From an uncultured Roseobacter sp. (lineage in GTDB: Bacteria; Pseudomonadota; Alphaproteobacteria; Rhodobacterales; Rhodobacteraceae): 64,000 bases of DNA. Each line of letters opens with the position of its first letter. Position 1 is the stretch's first letter. The translations under genes were made by a program, and so were the position numbers. The stretch spans positions 62,001-126,000 of the forward strand of contig NZ_CANLQB010000007.1 of the NCBI RefSeq assembly GCF_947493125.1, read 5' to 3'. Of this stretch, positions 51,925 through 60,485 are shown piece by piece. The notes below the pieces were generated by a model. It ran no database searches and was not told where the DNA came from. It worked only from the letters and a program-made list of their open reading frames with translations.

Positions 51925-53183
51925 GGCATCCTCATCAAGTGATCGAGTTCGGAGTAGTCAGGTAGGGCGCGGTCGATCTGTTGACCCGCCCGCACGACGA
52001 TACGATCGGATTGCGGGCGCGCGAAGAGCTCCGTCCAGGTGCGCGCGCGACAGATCACAAAATCGGCCGGCGCCCCGGAGGTCAGGTCAGGCGCATCGAA
52101 CCCGCAGGCCGCAGCCGGATTGGATGTGAAGGCGCGAATCCAATCGGTATCGGAATGATCCAGGTGGCCGATCCTCGTGGCCTCCCGCATCACCTCGATC
52201 ATGTCCATATCGCCGTAGGCGTAGAAAGGGTCTCGCGTATTGTCGGAGGCGAAGCTTACGGCGATGCCCCGCGCTTTGAGTTCATGGACCAGTGTGATGC
52301 CCCGCAAGCGTGGGGTACCGGCCTGCCGGTCCTGCAAGTAGAGATTGCACATCGGCAAGGAGACAACATGGAGACCTGCACGCGCGACCAAATCCATCGT
52401 ACTCGCGGCCCGGTCCTCGTCTTGCGTCGATAGAGAGCAGAGATGGCCTACGGTGACAGGTGCATCAAAACCCGTTTCGATCACCGTTTCCGCAATCACG
52501 CGGAGTGTTTCGGAAGCCGGGTCAAGCGTCTCATCCACGTGGAAGTCCGCTGCCAAACCGCGTTCCTTCGCGAGATCAAGGAATAGTCGAACTCGCGCCT
52601 CAATGTCCGGGACGGGATAGGCAACCATACCCAGAACACCGCCTGCATCAGCGACAAGATCTGCCGTGTGGACAAAACCCGTGTCCAACCCGACCCCCTC
52701 GCATCCAATCAAACACGCCGCTTGCAGGTCTATACGGCCTCGCCAATTGGCCCGCAGATCCATGAATACGGGCCATGAGACATCGTCTTGCGGCGGAATG
52801 CTATCGAGATGCGTGCGCACTGCACGGGTTCCGTGCGCATAGGCGCAGCGGAGGCTGAACTCCATGCGCTCAGCGACATCCTCCGCTGTCCAATGCGCCG
52901 TCCGATCATCGCCGACGGTGCGCAGTGCGCCATCGAAGCTTCCATCAGGGTTGGCCGCACGTGGCCAGATATGACCTTTGTCCAGATGGGTGTGCATATC
53001 GACAAAGGCCGGGAACAGCATCGCGCCCAGCATGTCGACCATCTGACCGGGCTCGTCAGAGATACGGCCTCGATCCATCGAAATGTCACACCTGATCAGA
53101 TCACCCTCCTCACCTATCAGACATGCAGGCACAGTCAGGTTGCACAGGGTCACATGCCCATTCGGAAGATCGAGAAAGTCCAT
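51921..53183 (-). CDS. Cytosine-deaminase-like amidohydrolase
   Basis: 420 aa, metal-dependent TIM-barrel hydrolase. The metal motif VDMHTHLDKGHIW, later ligands FHVDETLDP and VGHLCSLS, and the catalytic Asp region FASDNTRDPFYAYGD correspond to CodA-type deaminases. The substrate could be a pyrimidine, a triazine or an N-acyl amine. It shares a base with the permease gene (53183), so it is coupled to uptake. Confidence 0.87.
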   Translation of the reverse strand: MDFLDLPNGHVTLCNLTVPACLIGEEGDLIRCDISMDRGRISDEPGQMVDMLGAMLFPAFVDMHTHLDKGHIWPRAANPDGSFDGALRTVGDDRTAHWTAEDVAERMEFSLRCAYAHGTRAVRTHLDSIPPQDDVSWPVFMDLRANWRGRIDLQAACLIGCEGVGLDTGFVHTADLVADAGGVLGMVAYPVPDIEARVRLFLDLAKERGLAADFHVDETLDPASETLRVIAETVIETGFDAPVTVGHLCSLSTQDEDRAASTMDLVARAGLHVVSLPMCNLYLQDRQAGTPRLRGITLVHELKARGIAVSFASDNTRDPFYAYGDMDMIEVMREATRIGHLDHSDTDWIRAFTSNPAAACGFDAPDLTSGAPADFVICRARTWTELFARPQSDRIVVRAGQQIDRALPDYSELDHLMRMP

Positions 53184-54040
53184 TATCGGTCCTGCTTCAA
53201 GGCACTTTCATGCCATTTCCGCAAAAGCATATGACTGAGAAAACTCAGCCCGGCGAAAATGATGACTCCAGTGGCGGCAATCAGGATAAGGGCCGCAAAC
53301 ATGCGTGGAATATTCAACCGATACCCGGCTTCCAGAATGCGAAACGCAAGACCGGACTTAAGCCCGCCGGTTCCGGCAACATATTCTGCGACCACAGCCC
53401 CGATCAGAGACAAGCCGCCGGCAATACGAAGCCCACCAAGAAAGTACGGCAGGGCCGACGGAAGCTGCAGGAAGCGAAGCGTCTGCCAGCGGGACGCACC
53501 GTAAATGCGGAAGAGATCGCGCAGGTTGTGATCGGCCGAGTTCAAACCGAGCGTCGTGTTGCTAAGCACCGGGAAGAAAGCCACCAGCCAAGCGCAAAGC
53601 AAAAGCCCTGCGATCCGGCTGTCCACATAGATGAAGATGAGCGGAGCAATGGCGACAATCGGGGTGACCTGCAGAATCACGGCATAGGGGTAGAAACTCA
53701 TTTCAACGAGCCGGGACTGTGTAAACAGAACCGCCAACCCAACCCCACCAATCACCGCAACGGCGAGAGCCATCAGTGTAATCTGCACTGTGACGAGCAA
53801 TGCCTCAAACAGCATCGCCCAATCCTTGATCAGTGTCTCGAACACCAGCCTAGGGCCTGGCAGGATGTAGTGCGGGATCGCGTTCCAGACGACAATGCGG
53901 TCCCAGATCACGAGCATCAACACCAGAACCGCAGCCGGCAGTATCCATTTGCCAAACTTCTCTAGTCGTCGTCGACGCAACCGCGCGGCCTCATCCGCGT
54001 CAATCGCGATTGTGGCATCTGTTGGATCTGCGAGGCTCAT
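53183..54040 (-). CDS. ABC transporter permease (TauC/SsuC/ThiX type)
   Basis: 285 aa, six or so membrane segments (WILPAAVLVLMLVIWDRIVV, LVTVQITLMALAVAVIGGVG). The cytoplasmic coupling loop DLFRIYGASRWQTLRFLQLP is typical of the nitrate/sulfonate/pyrimidine importer class. It overlaps the ATPase gene by 4 nt. Confidence 0.9.
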   Translation of the reverse strand: MSLADPTDATIAIDADEAARLRRRRLEKFGKWILPAAVLVLMLVIWDRIVVWNAIPHYILPGPRLVFETLIKDWAMLFEALLVTVQITLMALAVAVIGGVGLAVLFTQSRLVEMSFYPYAVILQVTPIVAIAPLIFIYVDSRIAGLLLCAWLVAFFPVLSNTTLGLNSADHNLRDLFRIYGASRWQTLRFLQLPSALPYFLGGLRIAGGLSLIGAVVAEYVAGTGGLKSGLAFRILEAGYRLNIPRMFAALILIAATGVIIFAGLSFLSHMLLRKWHESALKQDR

Positions 54041-54813
54041 GCCGCTTCTCCCATAGCGAGATGGAGTGCGTCCGTCGCCTGTCGCGCGTAGGCTGCGTAT
54101 TCGGCAGAGGTGCGGAAGGTCTCTTCACGTGGATACTCGGCGTCGACCTCAAGTTCAGTGATGACGCGACCCGGTCGCGCGGCCATGACGACAATGCGAT
54201 CAGACAGAAAGACCGACTCGAAGACCGAATGGGTTACGAAGATGACGGTACAGCCTATCTTCTCCTTCAGCTTCAGAAGATCATTATTCAGCTTGAAACG
54301 GGTGATTTCATCCAGCGCCGCGAAGGGTTCGTCCATAAGAATCAATCGCGGCCTCGTAACCATGGCCCGAGCAATGGAGACCCGCATCTTCATACCACCG
54401 GACAGCTCTCGCGGGTAACTGGTCTGGAATTTTTCGAGCCCGACCAGCTTGAGCGCCTCGAGAACCTGATCTTTCACCTCACCGTAGGACTTTCCGCGCA
54501 ATCGAAACGGCAGCCAGACATTCTGCGCCACTGTCGCCCAGGGCATCAGCGTAGGCTCTTGAAAAACCACGCCTAGGTCACCGGTCTCATGCGCACCGGT
54601 CCAAGTGATCCGGCCAGCCGTGGGATGCAGCAGGTTCGAAATCAGCCGAAGCGCCGTGGATTTGCCACAGCCGGAAGGCCCCAGAAGGGAAATGAAATCT
54701 CCCTCTCTCACCTGCAAAGACATGCCTTTGAGCGCAACAACATTCCCATTGAATGTCTTGTCGACCTGCTCCATCCGCAATAGCTCCGACCGCGGTCGGC
54801 CTGGTGTTGTCAT
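54037..54813 (-). CDS. ABC transporter ATP-binding protein (TauB/SsuB type)
   Basis: 258 aa. Walker A GPSGCGKSTALRL, signature LSGGMKMRVSIARA, Walker B LILMDEPFAALDE and H-loop FVTHSVFES are complete. I start at 54813 (MTTPGRPRS) with AGGGGGAT upstream; a frame 10 codons longer has less support. It powers uptake with the permease and the NMT1-type binding protein. Confidence 0.92.
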   Translation of the reverse strand: MTTPGRPRSELLRMEQVDKTFNGNVVALKGMSLQVREGDFISLLGPSGCGKSTALRLISNLLHPTAGRITWTGAHETGDLGVVFQEPTLMPWATVAQNVWLPFRLRGKSYGEVKDQVLEALKLVGLEKFQTSYPRELSGGMKMRVSIARAMVTRPRLILMDEPFAALDEITRFKLNNDLLKLKEKIGCTVIFVTHSVFESVFLSDRIVVMAARPGRVITELEVDAEYPREETFRTSAEYAAYARQATDALHLAMGEAA

Positions 54814-54872
54814 ATATCCCCCTGACAAAAGACCGGGGCGCATCTTGGCGTCCCCGGCTCACCCCAATCCTG

Positions 54873-55874
54873 TCAGGGTTTGATTTCCTTACCCACCGAT
54901 TTGTTCGTGAAGTCCAGTGTGTAGGCCGCCTTCCAGTCTAGACCACCTTCAAGAACACCTGCGGCGACCATCTTTTCATAAAAATCGCCGATCACCTGAT
55001 CGGTCATGGATCCGATCCCGGTCTCCAACGCCTGCCCGCTGTCAACGATCCCCTGTTCGATCATCATCTTCTTCGCGAAGTCGATTTTATCCTGGGTCAT
55101 GTCCGGGTTCGCTGCCATGATCAGCTCATCGGCAGCGCTGCTGTCGCCATAGAGATAGTTGTACCACCCCGTCAGTGAGCCATCGACAAAGCATGTGACC
55201 TTGTCAGGCTCGTTTGCGATGGTATCGGCCATTGTCTCAATTGTCGTCGCGTATGACGAATAGCCGGCATCTGCGATGAGGAAGACGTTGGGAGCAAACC
55301 CTGCCTCCTTTTCAACCGCATAAGGCTCAGAACTAAGATACCCCTGCATGCCTTTGCCCTTGTCCGCAATGAAAGGCGCCGGGTTGAAGGTGTAGGGTTC
55401 GCGCTGTTCAACCGTGAAGCCATGCTCGGCAATCATCCACTGGTAGTAGGACGTAAATCCGTTGTCGCCGATGAGCAGTGTCAGATCTTTCAGTTCTTCC
55501 CAGCTTTCCGCTTCACCGGGATGCGCGAGAATGACCTGGGGGTGCTTTTGGAAAATTGCAGCGACAGAGACCACCGGAATCCCTTCCTTGACCGCGTTGA
55601 ACGCCTGCAACATGTCGCCGCCCATGTGAAAATCAATCCGGCCCGCCAGCATCAGGGCGCGGTTGTTGACCTGCGGGCCACCTGAGATGATCTCCACATC
55701 AAGTCCACATTCCGCGTAGGTGCCGTCCGCCACTGACTGATAGAACCCCCCGTGCTCGGCCTGAGCCAGCCAATTGGTTCCAAAGACGACCGGCGTCAAG
55801 TTATCGTCTGCCGAAGCGACCGTCGCGCTCATACTCGCCACGACAGCGAGTGTGGAAATTCGTGAAAATGACAT
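54873..55874 (-). CDS. ABC transporter substrate-binding protein, NMT1/THI5-like
   Basis: 333 aa with a signal peptide (MSFSRISTLAVVASMSATVASA). The opening VVFGTNWLAQAEHGGFYQS matches the NMT1/THI5 family, whose members bind pyrimidine-type or other small aromatic compounds. Start set at 55874 because the signal peptide begins there; the frame extends to 55946 without support. First gene of the operon, so its ligand is the likely pathway substrate. Confidence 0.9.
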   Translation of the reverse strand: MSFSRISTLAVVASMSATVASADDNLTPVVFGTNWLAQAEHGGFYQSVADGTYAECGLDVEIISGGPQVNNRALMLAGRIDFHMGGDMLQAFNAVKEGIPVVSVAAIFQKHPQVILAHPGEAESWEELKDLTLLIGDNGFTSYYQWMIAEHGFTVEQREPYTFNPAPFIADKGKGMQGYLSSEPYAVEKEAGFAPNVFLIADAGYSSYATTIETMADTIANEPDKVTCFVDGSLTGWYNYLYGDSSAADELIMAANPDMTQDKIDFAKKMMIEQGIVDSGQALETGIGSMTDQVIGDFYEKMVAAGVLEGGLDWKAAYTLDFTNKSVGKEIKP

Positions 55875-56086
55875 TGCAATCTCCAAGACGTGATTTTCGT
55901 CAATCGTTCGGAGCGCGCAGATCAAAAGGAAGCCACACCCTGCCAATTTGATGACATAGTTTCATGTTCGCTCAATTTCTGAGCGATTTCCACAATTCTG
56001 TTGGAAATTTCATCAATGGTTGATTTGAGATATGAGAGCTGTGACGAGGCTAAAGCGCCTATTGGCGGCGCAAGCGATGGCACAGT
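55875..56086. promoter_or_regulatory. Promoter region of the NMT1-type catabolic operon with two inverted repeats
   Basis: 212 bp of AT-rich DNA. A perfect repeat CGCTCA-N5-TGAGCG lies at 55969-55985. It is followed at once by ATTTCCA-N9-TGGAAAT at 55986-56008. The tandem placement about 100 bp before the first ATG suggests operators. No regulator gene lies next to the operon. A weak stem at 56055-56071 (GCGCC-N7-GGCGC) may end the upstream signalling transcript. Confidence 0.5.
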
Positions 56087-56830
56087 TCAAGCAAGATGTG
56101 CCCAAGTCTCCACGCACCGCTCAAGATTCTCGACCTCGAAAACAATCCAGATATGCCGACCGATCAAAGACACGTGCAAAACAGCATGCCCGTCACCGGG
56201 AGAGCCGATCCAGATTTGGTGCGTAGGCGAGCCTTGCTGATCTGCCTCTGGTTCGCCAGCGGATGGGGCGCACATTTCGCGCAGGATTTCACAAAGTCTG
56301 CTCTGCCCGTTCTGGTGCATCGAACCATCCGCATGATGATCTACAATGGCCAGCGCATAGCTCTCACTTTGAGACAGCGAGGCCTCGATCAGCGCCGATA
56401 CATCCGCGGCTGTACGACGGTCTGCAAGATGAAGCTTCAGGTCTGCAGTCGAGAGGCCGATATCACCGCTACTGTGCATATCCGACAAAATCTCGCTGCG
56501 CAGGTAGATCACTGATGCAGCATCGCAAAAGCGCTCGAGCTTCTGACTTATGCGAAAGGCCTCTTCCTTCGACAAAACGTTACCAGCGCCCGCGATTTTC
56601 ATGATCCGTCGCTCGACAACATCGCAGATCAGAGACCTGCCATCACCGTCGCAAAAGCTGAGGCGACGCGGCAGAACGGTCTGGTCAATCTGCGACAGAA
56701 CAGCGGCCAAGCCGCCGTCATCTCCTTCAAAGATTAGACGTCCCGCTTCCGTGCACGGCGCAGGCTCACGGCCCAACTGTTCAAGCACGGTGATGAGGCG
56801 CCGCTCGTCGTCGCTATGTCCGTCAGACAT
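56087..56830 (-). CDS. Hypothetical protein, last gene of the GTPase/phosphatase cluster
   Basis: 247 aa, not recognised. It appears soluble, without a signal peptide or clear membrane helix. Two recognisable halves: residues 50-115 with LPRRLSFCDGDGRSLICDV, and a C-terminal part with VLHVSLIGRHIWIVFEVENL. It is 3 nt from the possible roadblock-like gene and runs in the same direction as the GTPase genes. Probably a partner protein of that system; no biochemical role can be assigned. Confidence 0.7.
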   Translation of the reverse strand: MSDGHSDDERRLITVLEQLGREPAPCTEAGRLIFEGDDGGLAAVLSQIDQTVLPRRLSFCDGDGRSLICDVVERRIMKIAGAGNVLSKEEAFRISQKLERFCDAASVIYLRSEILSDMHSSGDIGLSTADLKLHLADRRTAADVSALIEASLSQSESYALAIVDHHADGSMHQNGQSRLCEILREMCAPSAGEPEADQQGSPTHQIWIGSPGDGHAVLHVSLIGRHIWIVFEVENLERCVETWAHLA

Positions 56831-56833
56831 TGG

Positions 56834-57217
56834 TCATGCCTCGTTGACGAGATCCGTGAGCACCGCAGTTGCCGCCTCCATGATCTCCACCAGAGGAGTC
56901 GCAAGATCGCAAACGAGGAACAAGGCTTCGTTGTCGACTTCAAGCGACTTCAAATAGCAAATGGCCGATCCCCTCACGATGCTGATTGCTCCGAAGGGCG
57001 CACGCTGGTTGTCGAAGAGCTGCTTGGACAAGTGTTGGGCGGTTTGACCGCAGAGATGCTCCTTCGCCTGCTGGCAAAGCGCGTCAAGATGTTCTTGCTC
57101 GACCTTTTTGGAAGTGCTGGCCGCGAAGACGAGGCCCGTCGAAAGATCCCCAAAAGCTGCGATGTCACAACCTTTGAAGCGGGTTCGCAAATCGTCCAAG
57201 CGATCCTGCACTGCCAT
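56834..57217 (-). CDS. Small protein, possibly roadblock/LC7-like
   Basis: 127 aa. The alternating pattern (DIAAFGDLSTGLVFAASTS, then helix, then GAISIVRGSAICYLKSLEV and ALFLVCDLATPLVEIMEAA) resembles the alpha-beta layout of roadblock/LC7 proteins such as MglB, which act as GTPase partners. The match is by pattern only. Its place beside three GTPase genes fits this reading. The Shine-Dalgarno is weak. Confidence 0.6.
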   Translation of the reverse strand: MAVQDRLDDLRTRFKGCDIAAFGDLSTGLVFAASTSKKVEQEHLDALCQQAKEHLCGQTAQHLSKQLFDNQRAPFGAISIVRGSAICYLKSLEVDNEALFLVCDLATPLVEIMEAATAVLTDLVNEA

Positions 57218-57306
57218 CCTGGTATCCGACTCCGACGTCCCTAAGCCCCATTTTGCCGGATATAGCGACAGAACATGTCCTTCTGGTTAATGATTTCGCA
57301 CGGATT

Positions 57307-58236
57307 TCAGGAGAATTTTGGTGTGAAACTCGGCTCCTCTGCGGGATCAATACGCGGTGTTGGACGGGCGCGAACAGACTTCGCAACGGGTCGGCGCGGC
57401 ACGACCCGATCCACGTCCACTTTCGGCGCAGCTTCAGCAGCCACTCCTTGATCTGCTGTTGGGTTGGATGCATTTGCCAAAGCAGAAAATGGCTTCCCGA
57501 CCGTATCGCTGGACACGTGGTTTGCCAGCAGCGAAATCACATTGAGGAACTCGTCTACGAATGGCTCCGCTCCACTTTCGGCCCAAACGTGCGGATGATC
57601 CCCAGCATCTCGAGCCTGTGTGAGCGAGACCATCAGCGTATGCCGGAAGAGTTTCTCGGTCTCACGCCGAACCCGTTTGAGAACTTTCGCGCGATCTCTG
57701 TGGGAAGACAGCATATCGCCGCGGGTCAGCAGCAATAGGGAGTGTTCGCGAATATGCTCCGGCACCATCTCCCAAACGGATGCTTCGCTTTGGCGCCAGG
57801 CCTGCGTCGCCGGGCTGCACCAGATCACGGCGTCTGCAAGCGGAAGCACACGCTCCCACACCTCGGACGACATGTTGGGATCGGAGATTCCCGGCATGTC
57901 GATAACGTCGCACATCTTCAGGATCTCCTCCTCGCACTGAATACGGATGAAGGCGGTGTGCTCCGATGACAAACCCTCGAGGGTCTCGACGTCACAGGAA
58001 GCCTCCTTGCCCTCGAGATCGACAATTGTTGCCGGAGATGTCCCATAGCTGATCCACACCGGCGGCAACTGTGTGGCGATGACCTGAACGGGTAAGGGAT
58101 CCGACCCGATCATCAGGTTGGCCAATGTGCTCTTACCTGCACTGAACTCCCCCATCAGCGCAATGCGCGGTCGGCGCGGTTCAGTCAGAGCCTTCGCAAA
58201 TTCAGGCAGTTGCTGGGTGGATTGGTCAACTGTCAT
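57307..58236 (-). CDS. Dynamin-family GTPase-like protein (short form)
   Basis: 309 aa. G1 is GEFSAGKS (29-36), typical of bacterial dynamins. A switch Thr is near 55, G3 is DMPG (113-116), and G4 is TRGD (171-174), a variant of T/NKxD. The tail after about 240 is Pro/Arg-rich and looks disordered. It lacks the long stalk of full dynamins. It overlaps the longer GTPase gene by 4 nt, suggesting that the two proteins work together. Confidence 0.85.
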   Translation of the reverse strand: MTVDQSTQQLPEFAKALTEPRRPRIALMGEFSAGKSTLANLMIGSDPLPVQVIATQLPPVWISYGTSPATIVDLEGKEASCDVETLEGLSSEHTAFIRIQCEEEILKMCDVIDMPGISDPNMSSEVWERVLPLADAVIWCSPATQAWRQSEASVWEMVPEHIREHSLLLLTRGDMLSSHRDRAKVLKRVRRETEKLFRHTLMVSLTQARDAGDHPHVWAESGAEPFVDEFLNVISLLANHVSSDTVGKPFSALANASNPTADQGVAAEAAPKVDVDRVVPRRPVAKSVRARPTPRIDPAEEPSFTPKFS

Positions 58237-60311
58237 TTGGCGTACTCTCTGAGTGTATTCATGGTTTTCTTCAACAGCGCCGCATGATCGCCAGTCGCCA
58301 TCTCTGCCACCTTTGCCTGCAGCCGATCCGGATTGGCTTGCGCCATCTCGTTCAAAGAAGTGAACACTGATCGTTGTTCGGCAAGGAAAGCGTCGAAGGC
58401 CTCGAGGGCCGTGGTGCGGATCTCTTGTGCCAGGTCATCCCGCAACTCGCTCACAAAGGGATCGGTTTCAGTCTTGATCAGATCGTGAAAATTCGCGGCG
58501 TACGCCTTGTAACCGCGGCGATGGAACCACCACCTCTTCCACCAGCTGCCGTTGAGATCCAGCGCGATCGTCCGACCGAGGGAAACCGGGGCGGAGGCCT
58601 GCGGGGCCCGAGGTTGGGCGATGGTCATGTCATCTGGCTGAAGACCAAAACTCCGTCGGTACAGCTGGCTGAGCTCTGCTGCCACCTCCTGTGTAGCGGC
58701 TTCAAAGGTCGCCTTGCTTTTTCTGACGAGAACCTTGTGTGAGGATCCGAGCAACATCCGAAGCCCGGTTGGGTCGTATGTCCACGGCGTTGTATCTCCC
58801 TGCGTCTCCAGATGAACAATCAGCGATGCGGTCGCGCGCTCAAGAAAACTGGCCTGCACCCTGTCCATCCGATCCGAGAACTCGGCCAAGATGGCATCGA
58901 AACTATCCCTGATTTTTTGCGTCTGGGACGAGAGGATTTCGTCAAATCGCCTCTGTGCCTCTGCGCCGTCCAGCTTATCCCGACCGGGCACCCCGGTTTC
59001 GCGTTCCGAAATCCGGTTGCGCGCCTCAACCGCGCTTGTGAGGTTGAGCGCGCTGGATGCAATTCGTTGCAGCGTCGCTTTGGCAAGACTTTCTGCGATG
59101 CGCATCGAGATGGCGCGTTGCAATGCGGGCACGCCAGACAGGATCCACGCCTGTTTATCCGGATCCCGGAGCGGGACATCTCCGTAGAGACGTTCGAGGT
59201 CGGTGCTTTCAGACCAGGCCAAGAGCGAGTCCTTGCTGGCGGGTGGCAAATCGCTCAGCCTTCCATCCAGCACATGGCCGGCCCACAACGCACTGCCGAA
59301 TATGACCTTAGCCTCCTCGGGCCCCTTATGCCTTGCGAGGGTCTCGGCAATGCTGGCTTCGATTTGCGGAACCTGTGTCTTTGGGTCAGACAGCTCGTCG
59401 ATCCGGTTTACAAAGATAATCACGTCACGAGATTTCACGTGCGTGATCAGGCGGATGAGTGCCAGGTCGGTGGACGATAGAGCCTGATGCGCAGACAAAA
59501 CTACAACACAAATGCGGCTGTCCCGAAGCGCACGTATCGTGATCTGCTCCCGCATCATGAAGGTATCGTTGACCCCTGGAGTATCGCGTAAACACAAGCG
59601 GATCGGCAGTCCGGATCGTTGAATACTCAAGTCTGCAGCTTTGGTCACATCGGCGAAACGCCCTTGCTCGTCGTGCGAAGTGGGCTCGTCATCGTCGTGG
59701 TCTTCACCGAGGCAGACGTAGCGTTCAATCAGATACTGATCGACATACCCGTAGTCGCGGCGCTGGCCGAGCAAAAGCTCGAACTTCTGGCCAAGGCGCT
59801 TGCGTGACTTCTCTCGCATCTCCGCGGCCTGCGCCTTGATTTTTTCAAGTTCATCATCTGCACCAGCCCGGCTGGCCAGCTCGCCAATGCGCCCACCGCC
59901 GGAAACCAAACGATCCCATTCATTCTCATCGAAGAACTGAAAGGACGCCGTTTCCTTGAACGCCGGCGCGTCGGGATGCAAATGCAGAGATGTCACGACG
60001 GATGTCCAGGGGTTCACGTCTGCGGGCAGCAATGCCGTTTGCCCGATCAATGCGTTCACCAGCGATGTCTTGCCGGACTTGATTTGCCCGATCAACGTGA
60101 CGCTCGGCTCAAAGCTTTCCAACTGGCGCAGCAGACGGTCGGCCCGCTTTTTCGTGGCCTCATCACCCAAGATCTGCAGCCCAGAGATCGCGTCGCGCAG
60201 CTGATCACGCGCAACTGCAACCTCTTGCAACGTTTCCAGACCCGCACCGAGCAGTTCGGCCCGTTCCGCGTCTCGGAAGCTGTCGCGGTCGGATCCCTGC
60301 AGCGCGTTCAT
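58233..60311 (-). CDS. Dynamin-like GTPase (long form)
   Basis: 692 aa. G1 is GQIKSGKTS (75-83), G3 DTPG (243-246) and G4 NRID (302-305). About 300 mostly helical residues follow, as expected for a stalk. At 590-599 lies a Trp/Arg-rich patch (SWWKRWWFHRRGYKAY) that could be a membrane-inserting paddle. AGGAGGGAAGAC precedes the ATG. Bacterial dynamins remodel or protect membranes; here pairing with the short form resembles two-gene dynamin systems. Confidence 0.87.
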   Translation of the reverse strand: MNALQGSDRDSFRDAERAELLGAGLETLQEVAVARDQLRDAISGLQILGDEATKKRADRLLRQLESFEPSVTLIGQIKSGKTSLVNALIGQTALLPADVNPWTSVVTSLHLHPDAPAFKETASFQFFDENEWDRLVSGGGRIGELASRAGADDELEKIKAQAAEMREKSRKRLGQKFELLLGQRRDYGYVDQYLIERYVCLGEDHDDDEPTSHDEQGRFADVTKAADLSIQRSGLPIRLCLRDTPGVNDTFMMREQITIRALRDSRICVVVLSAHQALSSTDLALIRLITHVKSRDVIIFVNRIDELSDPKTQVPQIEASIAETLARHKGPEEAKVIFGSALWAGHVLDGRLSDLPPASKDSLLAWSESTDLERLYGDVPLRDPDKQAWILSGVPALQRAISMRIAESLAKATLQRIASSALNLTSAVEARNRISERETGVPGRDKLDGAEAQRRFDEILSSQTQKIRDSFDAILAEFSDRMDRVQASFLERATASLIVHLETQGDTTPWTYDPTGLRMLLGSSHKVLVRKSKATFEAATQEVAAELSQLYRRSFGLQPDDMTIAQPRAPQASAPVSLGRTIALDLNGSWWKRWWFHRRGYKAYAANFHDLIKTETDPFVSELRDDLAQEIRTTALEAFDAFLAEQRSVFTSLNEMAQANPDRLQAKVAEMATGDHAALLKKTMNTLREYAK

Positions 60312-60485
60312 GTCTTCCCTCCTACACGACGGCGATCACTCAAAGACGCATGATCACACTTGATGTCTGTCGACATGACGGCGATCGCATTGCAACGTCA
60401 CTACTTGTTCGCGATATGAAATGGTGGCCAATTGTGATCTGATTGTGGCGATCCATCGGCGCAAATGACAACAATAGTTAGGCTT
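60312..60485. other. Spacer upstream of the long dynamin gene with a 10-bp direct repeat
   Basis: 174 bp between two same-strand genes. GACGGCGATC occurs at 60328-60337 and again at 60377-60386. The length allows an internal promoter for the dynamin pair. No terminator with a T-run was seen. Confidence 0.4.
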
